64,000 nt of DNA, from the NCBI GenBank assembly GCA_038238115.1, contig JBBRYB010000008.1:62001-126000 (forward strand), given 5' to 3'. Below the pieces are notes generated by a model. That model saw only the letters and a program-made list of their open reading frames with translations, did no database searches and was not told the origin of the DNA. The DNA comes from JBBRYB01 sp038238115. GTDB lineage: Bacteria > Actinomycetota > Actinomycetes > Propionibacteriales > Nocardioidaceae. Made by a program: the position numbers and the translations under genes. Positions 24,750 to 33,978 of this stretch are shown one piece after another; the first letter of the stretch is position 1, and every line of letters begins with the position of its first letter.

Positions 24750-27230
24750 GTGCTCACAGCGGCTCAGCTGCACTCCCGTGGCCTCGAAGAGAGCAACGCC
24801 GGGCGCCACGCCAGTGGGCGGCGGATCCTGCGGCAGGCACTCGGGCGGGCGCACGACTCCGACGTACTGGCGAGGATTCGGCTGAGTCTCGCGCATCTCG
24901 AGGCTGAGTTCGGCAGCGCCGACTACGGCTTGGATCTGTGCGCCAGCACCCTCGAACTGGACGGAGTCTCCAAGCAGGTGAGGGGGCTTGTGTACTCCCA
25001 GCTCGGTCTCCTCCAGATGCGCGCCGGCAACTCCGCGCAGGCGCTTCCGGCGTTCGCGGAAGCCATCCGGTTGCTGGACTCGTCCGCTGAGCCGCTCGCT
25101 ACGGTCCACATGAACCGCGGGCTCCTCTACCTTCAGCGCGGCAGCCTCCAACAGGCGACTCATGACCTTGAGCTGGCGCTTTGGCACGCTCGTCGGGGCG
25201 AACTGGCCCTGCTCACCGCCAAGGCCCAGCACAACCTCGGATACGTGAGGCTTCTTGCCGGCGACTTGATCTCGGCGCTGTCGATGATGGAAGCCGCACG
25301 TCCTTCCTGGGCGCTCTCACCGGTCTATGCGGCGACGTGTGACCAGGACCGTGCCGAGGTGCTGCTCGCCGCCGGGATGACTCAAGACGCCGCGACCGCA
25401 CTCGAGGCGGCTGCCCGCTCCTTCGGCCAGCGGCGCCTGCGCCAGCGGCAGGCCGAGGCGGAGTTCGTGCTGGCTCGTCTGCTTCTGCTCGACGAGCCGA
25501 GTCGTGCGCGCACGGTGGCGCGGCGCGCCTGCAGAAGGTTCGGGTCGCGTGGCAGTCCCGCATGGGCGGTGCGCGCCGATGCGGTCGCCCTGGCAGCGGA
25601 ACTGGCGGTGGATGGCGCGTCCGCAGACGTGCTCCGCCGCATCGACGACGTTGCCACACAGCTGCGCCGACTCGGACTTCGCCATGAGGCATCGGCCCTG
25701 TCCCTGCACGCTGCCGCGGCGCTTCTGCGTCGCGACGATCTAGCCGAGGTTCGCGAACGGGTCAGGAGTGCCCGGATAGGGCCGCGTGCCCCGCTGACTT
25801 CGCGGTTGCTCGACAGGGAGGTGCGCTGCTGCCTGGCGCGGCGGCAGGGCCGGCGCTCGGACGCCTTACGACACCTCCGCCAAGGGCTGGCCGACCTTCA
25901 TGCGTGGCAGTCGTCGTACGGCAGCCTCGACCTGCAGAGCTCGCTGGTCGGTCACGGTCGGCGCCTCGCCGACCAGGGCATGGCCCTCGCCATCGACGAC
26001 GGCCGTCCCGGGGTGGTCTTCGAATGGTCGGAGCGGGCCCGCGCGCTCGCCAGCCGGATCCCCCCGGTGCGGCCGCCGGACGATGTCGAAGCCGCTGTCC
26101 AGCTGTCGGACCTGAGGCGGCTGCGGATGCAGATCAGCGCGGCGCAGGCGCGAGGCCAGGTGCCTCCTTCGCTGCACGTCCAGGCAGCGGAGTTGAGTGC
26201 TCGCATCAGGCAGCGGGCGTGGTACGACGAGGGGTCGGGTGCTGTGACCGAACCGGTTGAGCTGGACACGGTGGTGGATGCGCTCGATGCGGCGGACGGG
26301 GCGTTGATCAGCTATCTCGCCGTCGACGGCCAGCTGCACGCGCTCGTCGCGTCCGCCCAGCGGTCGACGGTCGTCGCGCTTGGTGCGCTGGCCGACGTCC
26401 GTGGTCAGCTGAACGGCATGCAGGCCGACCTCGACATGGCCGCCGCTGACCTTCCCGGAGCGATGCGATCGGTGATCATGGCCTCGTTGGCGAAGCGACT
26501 TGGTCAGCTGAACGAGGCGCTCGTCGTACCGCTGCGGGAAGCCTGGGAAGGCCAGCGGCTCGTCGTCGTGCCTGCCGGATCGCTGGCGGGGGTGCCGTGG
26601 ACGATGCTGCCCGGCCTGACAGGCTTGCCGCTGACGGTGCCACGATCGGCCTCTTCGTGGCTGGCTGCGCGGGAAGGTCGGGCGGCCAGCCGCACCGCAG
26701 GCTTCGTCGCAGGACCAGGCGTCGACCGCGCCGTCGACGAGGTGGTCACCGCGAGCCTGGCCTGGGGTTCCACGACCTCACTGCTCGGGTCGGACGCCCG
26801 AGCCGCCGCGGTAGGAGAGCTCGCTTCACGAGTCGATGTCTTCCACGTGGCCGCTCACGGTCGGCACTCGGCGGACAACCCGCTGTTCTCGGGGCTGGAG
26901 CTCGCCGACGGACCGTGGTTCGGCTACGACATCGACCGGCTCGACGCGATCCCTTCGACCGTCATCTTGTCCGCATGTGAGCTTGGCCGCTCGTCGGTGC
27001 GGTGGGGTGAGGAGACCATCGGGATGACCGTCGCCTGGCTGCATGCGGGTGCCCGATGCGTCATTGCGTCACCAGCGATCGTTCGTGACGAGGCAGCAGG
27101 TCAGCTGCTGTCGGCCACCCATGCGCGTCTGGCGGTGGGGGTGGAGCCGAGCCAGGCGCTGGCCGAGGCAACGGCGGATGTCGATGCTGACGCTCCCTCG
27201 CCCTTTATGTGCTTCGGCGCCGGCTGGTGA
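24750..27230 (+). CDS. TPR-CHAT domain protein, caspase/separase-like protease
   Basis: An 826-aa protein starting at GTG 24750. Residues 1 to about 350 are tetratricopeptide-type helical repeats (e.g. G-L-L-Q-M-R-A-G-N-S-A-Q-A-L-P-A-F and R-G-L-L-Y-L-Q-R-G-S-L-Q-Q-A). A linker with a helical segment follows to about 500. The C-terminal CHAT domain (about 520-826) carries the catalytic His703 in H-V-A-A-H-G and Cys743 in L-S-A-C-E-L-G. CHAT proteins are clan CD cysteine proteases or their relatives; in type III-E CRISPR a TPR-CHAT protease cleaves an inhibitor of an RpoE-like factor. Here it is the fourth gene after sigma, companion and S8 protease. Confidence 0.92.
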   Translation: MLTAAQLHSRGLEESNAGRHASGRRILRQALGRAHDSDVLARIRLSLAHLEAEFGSADYGLDLCASTLELDGVSKQVRGLVYSQLGLLQMRAGNSAQALPAFAEAIRLLDSSAEPLATVHMNRGLLYLQRGSLQQATHDLELALWHARRGELALLTAKAQHNLGYVRLLAGDLISALSMMEAARPSWALSPVYAATCDQDRAEVLLAAGMTQDAATALEAAARSFGQRRLRQRQAEAEFVLARLLLLDEPSRARTVARRACRRFGSRGSPAWAVRADAVALAAELAVDGASADVLRRIDDVATQLRRLGLRHEASALSLHAAAALLRRDDLAEVRERVRSARIGPRAPLTSRLLDREVRCCLARRQGRRSDALRHLRQGLADLHAWQSSYGSLDLQSSLVGHGRRLADQGMALAIDDGRPGVVFEWSERARALASRIPPVRPPDDVEAAVQLSDLRRLRMQISAAQARGQVPPSLHVQAAELSARIRQRAWYDEGSGAVTEPVELDTVVDALDAADGALISYLAVDGQLHALVASAQRSTVVALGALADVRGQLNGMQADLDMAAADLPGAMRSVIMASLAKRLGQLNEALVVPLREAWEGQRLVVVPAGSLAGVPWTMLPGLTGLPLTVPRSASSWLAAREGRAASRTAGFVAGPGVDRAVDEVVTASLAWGSTTSLLGSDARAAAVGELASRVDVFHVAAHGRHSADNPLFSGLELADGPWFGYDIDRLDAIPSTVILSACELGRSSVRWGEETIGMTVAWLHAGARCVIASPAIVRDEAAGQLLSATHARLAVGVEPSQALAEATADVDADAPSPFMCFGAGW

Positions 27231-27262
27231 CGGTCAGTCGGAAGAGCCGGCGGCCGGAACAG

Positions 27263-27409
27263 TTTGGCGCCTCGGCCGGAAGAACTGGCGCGTCGGCCGG
27301 ATCAGTTGGCGCGTCGGCCGGAACAGTTGGCGCCTCGGCCGGATCGGTTGGCGCGTCGGCCGGAACAGTTGGCGCGTCGGCCGGAAGGACTGGCGCTTCG
27401 GCGGGATCG
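27263..27409 (+). repeat. Seven 21-bp tandem repeats upstream of the Eis-like gene
   Basis: Units of 21 bp start at 27263, 27284, 27305, 27326, 27347, 27368 and 27389, based on GTTGGCGCGTCGGCCGGA plus three bases. In the frame of the downstream acetyltransferase they encode a G-A-S-A-G-x-x heptad. Within the Ala codons the differences fall at third positions. The array may be an expressed N-terminal extension rather than a spacer. Confidence 0.92.
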
Positions 27410-27424
27410 CTAGGGTCTGGGGCC

Positions 27425-28582
27425 ATGGAGACGAGGTCACTCGAACCGGCTGACATCGGGCGGTCGTTCGACATCCGCACCCGCGCGTTCGGCACGCCGC
27501 CCGAGGACGCCCGCGCCGGTTGGGAGGCCGACGTACGCCACGCTATCGACGAGCGGCGCGTCATCGCGGTCTACGACGCGGACCTGCTGGTGGCGCGCGC
27601 GTTGATCAGGCCCTTCCGACAGTGGTGGCACGGCCGGGACCTCGCGATGGCGGGCGTTGCCGGCGTCGTCGTGTCACCGGAGTACCGCGGCAGGGGCGTC
27701 GGCAGCGCACTCATGCGGGGCGTGATTGAGCGAGGACGAGAGCTCGGCTATCTGCTGTCGGTGCTTTACCCCGCGACGGTGCCGGTCTATCGCGAGCGTG
27801 GCTGGGAGATTGCTGGGGTGCAGAACCGCGTCACGATCGAGGCGCGGCTGCTGCGTGATCTCCGCGGCGGCGCCGTCACCGTGCGCGAGACCGGGCCGGG
27901 CGACGCGGGCGAAATGGTGGAGCTGATGAGCCGCCACTACACCTCGGCACGTGCGAGTGGACCAAAGTCCGCTACCGAGGGCGAAATGAGGCATGACCTC
28001 GACGACTCGTCGGTCTTCGCCTACCGCGCCGAGGGCGGGTTCGTCGTCTACGGCTGGGAGGGATCCGACCTGGTCGTCTACCAGCTGCTCGCCGACTGCG
28101 CCGAAACGGCGCGGGCTCTCTGGGCGGTCGTCGGATCGGGTTCGTCCATCGCCAAGCACGTGCACGCCTACATCGCCCCCGATGATCCCCTGCACCAGCT
28201 GCTGGGTGAGACGGTGTCCACGGATACCAAGCAGTCCCGATGGATGCTGCGCTGTCTCGACGTGCGGGAGGCGCTCGGCGGACGCGGGTTTCCGGCGGGC
28301 GTCGACATCGACGTCCCGGTCGTCATCGCGGACCACGACGTGTCCCAGAACTGCCTCGCGGGTCGCCTGCGCGTGGCTGACGGGGCCGGTGAGTTCTGCC
28401 CTGCGGAAGCGGAGGCGGGTGCGGTGCGGCTGGGCGCCAACGGTCTGGCCGCGTTGTATGCCGGAGCGCCGATGAGCACGCTCGTCACGTCAGGTCTGGC
28501 GTCGGGTGGCGACGAGCTGGTGCATGCCCAGTTGGATGCCGCCTTCGGCTGCCGGGCGCCCTACCTGCTCGAGTACTTCTGA
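27425..28582 (+). CDS. Eis-like GNAT N-acetyltransferase
   Basis: 385 aa from ATG 27425. The N-terminal GNAT domain has the acetyl-CoA motif G-V-V-V-S-P-E-Y-R-G-R-G-V-G-S (about residues 79-93) and Y-P-A-T-V-P-V-Y-R-E-R-G-W. A second GNAT-like and an SCP2-like region follow, and the chain ends in E-Y-F, matching the C-terminal Phe carboxylate used by Eis. Homologues acetylate amines such as aminoglycosides or protein lysines; the substrate here is unknown. The frame is open upstream through the repeats to GTG 27227, which overlaps the CHAT stop as GTGA, so a 451-aa form is possible. Confidence 0.88.
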   Translation: METRSLEPADIGRSFDIRTRAFGTPPEDARAGWEADVRHAIDERRVIAVYDADLLVARALIRPFRQWWHGRDLAMAGVAGVVVSPEYRGRGVGSALMRGVIERGRELGYLLSVLYPATVPVYRERGWEIAGVQNRVTIEARLLRDLRGGAVTVRETGPGDAGEMVELMSRHYTSARASGPKSATEGEMRHDLDDSSVFAYRAEGGFVVYGWEGSDLVVYQLLADCAETARALWAVVGSGSSIAKHVHAYIAPDDPLHQLLGETVSTDTKQSRWMLRCLDVREALGGRGFPAGVDIDVPVVIADHDVSQNCLAGRLRVADGAGEFCPAEAEAGAVRLGANGLAALYAGAPMSTLVTSGLASGGDELVHAQLDAAFGCRAPYLLEYF

Positions 28583-28691
28583 TCCGGACGCCGGGAAGGC
28601 CGCAAGACTGACGGCAGCGATTTCGCCGGAACTGGGGCGGGCGCGCGGGTCCCGCTGCGTGGTCGTGGGCTGACGCGGGATGCTGAACGGG

Positions 28692-28711
28692 CGTCGCGGG
28701 CCCACGCGACG
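28692..28711. terminator. 7-bp stem GC hairpin after the Eis-like gene
   Basis: CGTCGCG (28692-28698) and CGCGACG (28705-28711) pair across a 6-nt loop, 110 bp after the stop. The 181-bp gap shows nothing else I can support. Confidence 0.4.
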
Positions 28712-28763
28712 GGCACCCATACAGACGCGGCAATACCCCGGCCTTCGCCACTAAGGTCAACGG

Positions 28764-29552
28764 ATGGTCTTCGTGACAAGCGACCCGCACGGGCACGTGG
28801 AGGTGTTGCTCGAAGCCCTCCGGGACGTCCACCTCGTCGACCGCCACGCGAACTGGGCGGGCGGCGATGCCACGCTGTGGTGCCTCGGCGACCTGATGGA
28901 CCGCGGGCCCGACGGCATCGGCGTCGTCGACCTGCTGATGAGACTCCAGCGCCAGGCCGAGGAGGCCGGCGGCACCGTCGGAACCGTGCTCGGCAACCAC
29001 GACGTACTCGCGCTCGGGGTCCATCGGTTCGGCGCGCGGAACGGCACCGATGAGCAGGTGCTGTCGCTGGTCGTGACCTGGCAGCGCAACGGCGGCCGTG
29101 ACGAGGACCAGGCCGCACTGACCGACGACCACATCGAGTGGCTCACCGCCTTGCCGGCGCTCGCGGAAGAGGAGGGCCACCTCCTGATGCACTCTGACAC
29201 CACCGAATACCTGACGTACGGCAGCGACATTCAGACGGTCAACCGCGCCTTCATCGACGTACTGCGAAGCGACGACCTCGACCGCTGGTGGGACTGCATG
29301 CACGTGATGTTCGACCGTTACGCCTTCGCCCAGCGCACTGGTTTCGGCGAGGCACGGCGGATGATGGACGTCCTGGGCGTACGTCGGCTGGTCCACGGCC
29401 ACAGCATCATCGCCGACCTTCGAGGCGTCGAGCCGGCCGAGGTGTCGGCGCCTTTGCTCTATGCGCACGGACAGGTCCTGGCCATAGACGGTGGTATCTA
29501 CGCGGGCGGCCCCTGTCTCGTCGTCGACCTTGACACCTGGCCCGACTCGTGA
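28764..29552 (+). CDS. Calcineurin-like metallophosphoesterase (PPP type)
   Basis: A 262-aa phosphoesterase. Metal-binding motifs occur in order: D-P-H-G-H at residues 7-11, G-D-L-M-D-R-G (about 43-49), G-N-H-D (about 76-79) and, near the C terminus, V-H-G-H-S. This is the PPP/diadenosine tetraphosphatase-like arrangement. Relatives act on Ser/Thr phosphates or dinucleoside polyphosphates; the substrate is not predictable. It stands alone between the Eis-like gene and ftsK. Confidence 0.88.
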   Translation: MVFVTSDPHGHVEVLLEALRDVHLVDRHANWAGGDATLWCLGDLMDRGPDGIGVVDLLMRLQRQAEEAGGTVGTVLGNHDVLALGVHRFGARNGTDEQVLSLVVTWQRNGGRDEDQAALTDDHIEWLTALPALAEEEGHLLMHSDTTEYLTYGSDIQTVNRAFIDVLRSDDLDRWWDCMHVMFDRYAFAQRTGFGEARRMMDVLGVRRLVHGHSIIADLRGVEPAEVSAPLLYAHGQVLAIDGGIYAGGPCLVVDLDTWPDS

Positions 29553-29600
29553 ATCCTCCCGCGGTGTCGGTCGCCTCGGAGGGAAGCCCGGTTTTTCGGC

Positions 29601-29616
29601 GTCGGGCAGGCCCGAC
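29601..29616. terminator. Short palindrome after the phosphoesterase gene
   Basis: GTCGGGC and GCCCGAC are separated by 2 bp (29601-29616), preceded by a TTTTT run at 29592-29596. It could fold as a small terminator or act as a binding site upstream of ftsK. Confidence 0.3.
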
Positions 29617-29695
29617 TGCGACGGTCCTGGCGGCGGACGGGTGAGCTGGCGTGTTACACGTGAGACTGATGTGACTATCGCGTAGCCTTCGGAGC

Positions 29696-32230
29696 ATGGC
29701 GACCCGAACGTCTTCCCCGTCGGGGTCGCGAAGCAGGAAGTCGCGATCCGGCACGTCTCGGAGCCAGTCCCGACGATCGTCGTCGGCCTCGAAGGGCAGA
29801 AGTGGGAGCTCCCGCTCGACGTCGTCGAAGCGCCGCACCCGGCCTGGCCCGCTGCCGCGGCTTGCGATCAAGCTCGTGGTTGGACTCGGCCGCGGGCTGA
29901 AGGCGCTGTGGCTGGGGGTCGCCCACCTGATCGGCGCCGTCGTACGACGCATCGGCTCGACCGCTCGTGACCTCGAACCCGAACATCGACGCGACGGAGT
30001 CGGGCTCGGACTGGTGGGGCTCGCCATCATCGTGAGCGCCGCACAGTGGTGGCGTCTGCCCGGCGCGGTGGGCGATGGCCTGCGGGCAATCGTCGAAGGC
30101 TCGGTCGGGATCGCGGCGTACGCCGTACCCCTGCTGCTGCTTGTCGGCGCCTGGCAGCTCATGCGCAAGCCGATGGCCGAGCGGCCGTCGGGGCGACCCT
30201 TCATCGGGTGGGCGGCGGTGGCGCTCGGTGTGCTTGGCCTGGTCCACATCCAGCACGGACTGCCGCGGCCGGATCCCGCCCACGGCGGGATGTCAGCCGT
30301 GCGCGAGGCAGGCGGTGCGGTGGGCTATATCAGCTCGGCGCTGGTGGCAGACCTGTTCCGGAGCACGATCATCGCCATCCCGCTGCTGGTGCTGTTGACG
30401 TTGTTCGGCCTACTCGTGGTCACCGCTACCCCCGTCTACCAGATCCCGAACCGGCTGCGGGCTCTGCGTGACAAGCTGCTCGGTCGGAGCGGCGGTCTGC
30501 CGGACGCTCAGTCGGAAGGCGAGCCGGCGGGGACCGAGACATCCGGACCACCCGAGCCCTTACAGCCGCTCACCCGGCACCGACCGCGCCGAAGGGTCGC
30601 CACCATGACCGGCGACGAGACGACCGGCGTCACCCCGGCGGACCCCAGCGTGCTCGAGAGCCGCGAGATCTCCAGGCGAGACCAGGCTCCTGACGACGGC
30701 CCGCTCGAACCACCGCCGCACACCCCGCTGCCCCAGCGGGTCGAACAGCTCAGCCTGTCCGGCGACATCAGCTACACCCTCCCTGGCAATGACGTGCTGA
30801 AGCCCGGCAGCGTGCACAAGGCAAGGTCGCAGGCGTCCGACGAGATTGTTGACCGCCTCACCGAGGTGCTCGACCAGTTCGGCATCGACGCCCAGATCAC
30901 CGGCTACACCAGGGGGCCGACGGTGACCCGCTACGAGGTCGAGCTCGGCCCGGCGGTCAAGGTCGAGAAGGTGACCGCGCTCAGCAAGAACATCGCCTAT
31001 GCCGTCGCCAGCGCCGACGTACGGATCCTGTCACCCATCCCCGGCAAGTCGGCCATCGGCGTCGAGATCCCGAACGTCGACGCCGAGATCGTCTCCCTCG
31101 GTGACGTGCTCCGCGCGGCTCAGGCGCGCGGCGATCAACACCCGATGGTGGTCGGGCTGGGCAAGGACGTCGAGGGCGGCTTCGTCGTGGCCAACCTGGC
31201 GAAGATGCCGCACCTGCTTGTGGCGGGCGCTACCGGTTCGGGCAAGTCGAGCTTCATCAACTCGATGATCTCGGCGCTGCTCATGCGCGCGACCCCCGAC
31301 GAGCTGCGCATGATCATGGTCGATCCCAAGCGGGTCGAGCTGACGGCATACGAAGGGATCCCGCACCTCATCACACCGATCATCACGAACCCCAAGAAGG
31401 CAGCCGAGGCACTGCAGTGGGTGGTTCGGGAGATGGACCAAAGGTATGACGACCTGGCCAACTTCGGCTTCCGCCACGTCGACGATTTCAACAAGGCGGT
31501 GCGGGCGGGCACGCTGCAGGCGCCGCCGGGCAGCGAGCGCGTCCTCGCGCCGTACCCCTATCTTCTCGTGGTCGTCGACGAGCTCGCCGACCTGATGATG
31601 GTGGCACCTCGCGACGTGGAAGATGCGATCGTCCGGATCACCCAGCTCGCCCGCGCCGCGGGCATCCACCTCGTTCTTGCTACCCAGCGGCCCTCCGTCG
31701 ACGTCGTCACCGGCCTGATCAAGGCCAACGTCCCGAGTCGGCTGGCGTTCGCCACGTCGTCTCTCGCCGACAGCCGGGTGATCTTGGACCAGCCGGGCGC
31801 CGAGAAGCTCGTCGGCAAGGGCGACATGCTGTTCCTCCCGATGGGGGTCAGCAAGCCGACCCGGGTGCAGGGCGCCTGGGTCACCGAGCAGGAGATCAGA
31901 CAGGTCGTCGAGCACTGCAGGGAGCAGCTGCAGCCGACGTACTGCGACGACGTCACGGCACCGCAGCAGGCCAAGCGTGAGCTCGACGACGACATCGGTG
32001 GCGACCTCGAGCTCGTCATCCAGGCTGTCGAGCTGGTCGTGTCGACCCAGTTCGGCTCCACGTCGATGCTCCAGCGCAAGCTGCGCGTCGGCTTCGCCAA
32101 GGCCGGGCGGCTCATGGACATCCTCGAGAGCCGCGGAGTCGTCGGCCCGTCGGAGGGCTCCAAGGCTCGGGACGTGCTGATCAAACCCGACGAGCTCGAC
32201 GACGTGATCGTGACACTTCAGGGGCAATGA
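29696..32230 (+). CDS. ftsK: DNA translocase FtsK
   Basis: An 844-aa septal DNA pump that clears and segregates chromosomes at division. The Ser/Arg/Lys-rich N terminus (1-55) is followed by four or five transmembrane helices (about 80-260), a Pro-rich linker, and the RecA-like motor with Walker A G-A-T-G-S-G-K-S (about 511-518), V-D-P-K-R-V-E and the D-E-L-A-D-L-M Walker B. The C-terminal gamma winged helix (S-M-L-Q-R-K-L-R-V-G, about 783 on) reads KOPS-type sites. The start is ATG 29696. Its stop overlaps the next ATG. Confidence 0.97.
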   Translation: MATRTSSPSGSRSRKSRSGTSRSQSRRSSSASKGRSGSSRSTSSKRRTRPGPLPRLAIKLVVGLGRGLKALWLGVAHLIGAVVRRIGSTARDLEPEHRRDGVGLGLVGLAIIVSAAQWWRLPGAVGDGLRAIVEGSVGIAAYAVPLLLLVGAWQLMRKPMAERPSGRPFIGWAAVALGVLGLVHIQHGLPRPDPAHGGMSAVREAGGAVGYISSALVADLFRSTIIAIPLLVLLTLFGLLVVTATPVYQIPNRLRALRDKLLGRSGGLPDAQSEGEPAGTETSGPPEPLQPLTRHRPRRRVATMTGDETTGVTPADPSVLESREISRRDQAPDDGPLEPPPHTPLPQRVEQLSLSGDISYTLPGNDVLKPGSVHKARSQASDEIVDRLTEVLDQFGIDAQITGYTRGPTVTRYEVELGPAVKVEKVTALSKNIAYAVASADVRILSPIPGKSAIGVEIPNVDAEIVSLGDVLRAAQARGDQHPMVVGLGKDVEGGFVVANLAKMPHLLVAGATGSGKSSFINSMISALLMRATPDELRMIMVDPKRVELTAYEGIPHLITPIITNPKKAAEALQWVVREMDQRYDDLANFGFRHVDDFNKAVRAGTLQAPPGSERVLAPYPYLLVVVDELADLMMVAPRDVEDAIVRITQLARAAGIHLVLATQRPSVDVVTGLIKANVPSRLAFATSSLADSRVILDQPGAEKLVGKGDMLFLPMGVSKPTRVQGAWVTEQEIRQVVEHCREQLQPTYCDDVTAPQQAKRELDDDIGGDLELVIQAVELVVSTQFGSTSMLQRKLRVGFAKAGRLMDILESRGVVGPSEGSKARDVLIKPDELDDVIVTLQGQ

Positions 32231-33978
32231 TGGGGGCTCGGGAGCTGGTGGTACGCCGCCGGGCAGGTCTGATGGCGGTGGTGGCGGCCGCGGCCGCCGG
32301 GTTAGCGGCCGCGTATGCCTGGCGCTTCAGTCAGGACGGGTCAGGCGTGGCCCTCCTGGTGGCGATCGCGCTGGGCGCCGTCGCCGTCGGCCATGGGCTG
32401 GCGTGTGTCGACGCGCGGACTCCGCTTCTCGTCGCCGACGCGACCGGCCTGCGCATCCGGCTCGGCGCCGCCTGGACCGGGCTGCCATGGAGATCGGTCG
32501 AGCGTGTCGACGTCACAGAGCGTGGACGCGTCGCCGACGGGCATGTGGTCGTCACCGTCACGGACGTGGCCGGAGAACTCGCCGGCTCGAGTCTTCGCTC
32601 CCGCATCGCGGCCGGCCTGAACCGGCGGTTGTACGACGCGCCGCTCGTCGTCCCCTTCGGGCTCACGACCAGCGTGTCGGTGGTCGACCTGGCCCGCTCC
32701 CTGGAACTGCTGGCCGATGGACGTGCTCCCGTCGTCGTACTCAGCGACACTGAGGACAAGCCCGTCCCGACCGTCGAGATCACCGGTCCCGTCAAGCGTC
32801 ACGACGCCGAGGGATTCGCAGGCCCACTGCCCCCGGGTGCCGGCGTCTCGCGTGCAGCCGGTCCAGCCGGTGCGGCCCGTCGAGAGGAAGTGACGATCTC
32901 GGCCCGCACCCAGCACGCCACGCTCGGCGGGCTCGCCCTGTCCGACCCGGCCGACGACGAAGACACCAAGGCTCTCCCGGAGATGGAGCAGCTGCACCAC
33001 CGGCCCGATCTGGAGGCCGTCAAGAGCAACCCCAGCGGCGTCGGCGACCCGAGCGCCGGCAACGTCTCGCTCATCATCGACGCCACCACGGACCTTTCCG
33101 CGCTGGCCATGCAGAGAGTTCGAGGCCGTGCCGATGGTGTCTCCGCGTCGAGCCTGTCCCAGGTGGCGGGTCACCTGCCTCACGATGAGCCTGCGGACAC
33201 GGTCCTCGGGGGCGGGATATCGTGGGCGCGCGCCCGACTGGGCCTCAGCGTGGACCAGGTTGCCGAACGTACCCGCATCCGCCCCTACGTCATCGAGTCC
33301 ATCGAGGCCGACGACTTCGGGCCGTGTGGTGGCGACTTCTATGCCCGTGGCCACCTGCGGATGATCGCTCGGGTGCTCGGCCTGGACGCGGCACAGCTGG
33401 TGGCCGCCTATGACGAGGTGTTCGCCACGTCGGAGGTGAACGCCCGCAAGGTGTTCGAGGTCGAGCTGGCGGCCGGCACGGGTGGGATGGTGCGCGGTGG
33501 CGAGTCAGGCGCCAACTGGGGAGCCCTGATCGCGGCTGTGCTCGTGCTAGTCCTGATCTGGGGGGTGGCACGGTACCTCACGGACACATCGGCCGCCATA
33601 TCCGGCGGTAGCCCTCAGACCACGAGCGACGCGCCGGGGTCCAGGGCAGCCGCATCCCGCACTCCACCACCAGCGCAACCGCGCGAGGCGCACGTCAAGG
33701 TCTCGGCACAAGGCGGTGCGCCCCGGGTCGCCGTCACGGACGGCTCCGGGCACCAGGTCTTCGCCGGCGTGCTCCCCGACGGCAGCTCGAAGAAGCTCAC
33801 CGGCGACGCGCCGCTGCGCGTCACGACGGGCGACGGCGGCATGGTGGCACTCAGCGTGAAGGGTCACAGACTCGGCCTGATGGGCCGTCCGGGCGAGAAG
33901 GCCCACGCCACGGTATCCGCCCACATCTCCCCAGCGTCCACAGCCTCCCCAGCCTCCACCGACAGCGCCCCCCACTAA
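32227..33978 (+). CDS. RodZ-like helix-turn-helix membrane protein with an extra N-terminal domain
   Basis: A 583-aa protein overlapping ftsK by ATGA. Residues 10-65 hold two hydrophobic helices, followed by a PH-like region (G-A-A-W-T-G-L-P-W-R-S-V-E-R-V-D-V) and a low-complexity linker. Residues about 328-395 are a RodZ-type HTH (A-R-A-R-L-G-L-S-V-D-Q-V-A-E-R-T), then a transmembrane helix (about 433-455) and a periplasmic DUF4115-like beta domain (about 490-570). RodZ proteins link MreB and cell shape or division; actinobacterial homologues sit beside ftsK and rimO. The N-terminal half is an unusual addition. Confidence 0.8.
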   Translation: MMGARELVVRRRAGLMAVVAAAAAGLAAAYAWRFSQDGSGVALLVAIALGAVAVGHGLACVDARTPLLVADATGLRIRLGAAWTGLPWRSVERVDVTERGRVADGHVVVTVTDVAGELAGSSLRSRIAAGLNRRLYDAPLVVPFGLTTSVSVVDLARSLELLADGRAPVVVLSDTEDKPVPTVEITGPVKRHDAEGFAGPLPPGAGVSRAAGPAGAARREEVTISARTQHATLGGLALSDPADDEDTKALPEMEQLHHRPDLEAVKSNPSGVGDPSAGNVSLIIDATTDLSALAMQRVRGRADGVSASSLSQVAGHLPHDEPADTVLGGGISWARARLGLSVDQVAERTRIRPYVIESIEADDFGPCGGDFYARGHLRMIARVLGLDAAQLVAAYDEVFATSEVNARKVFEVELAAGTGGMVRGGESGANWGALIAAVLVLVLIWGVARYLTDTSAAISGGSPQTTSDAPGSRAAASRTPPPAQPREAHVKVSAQGGAPRVAVTDGSGHQVFAGVLPDGSSKKLTGDAPLRVTTGDGGMVALSVKGHRLGLMGRPGEKAHATVSAHISPASTASPASTDSAPH

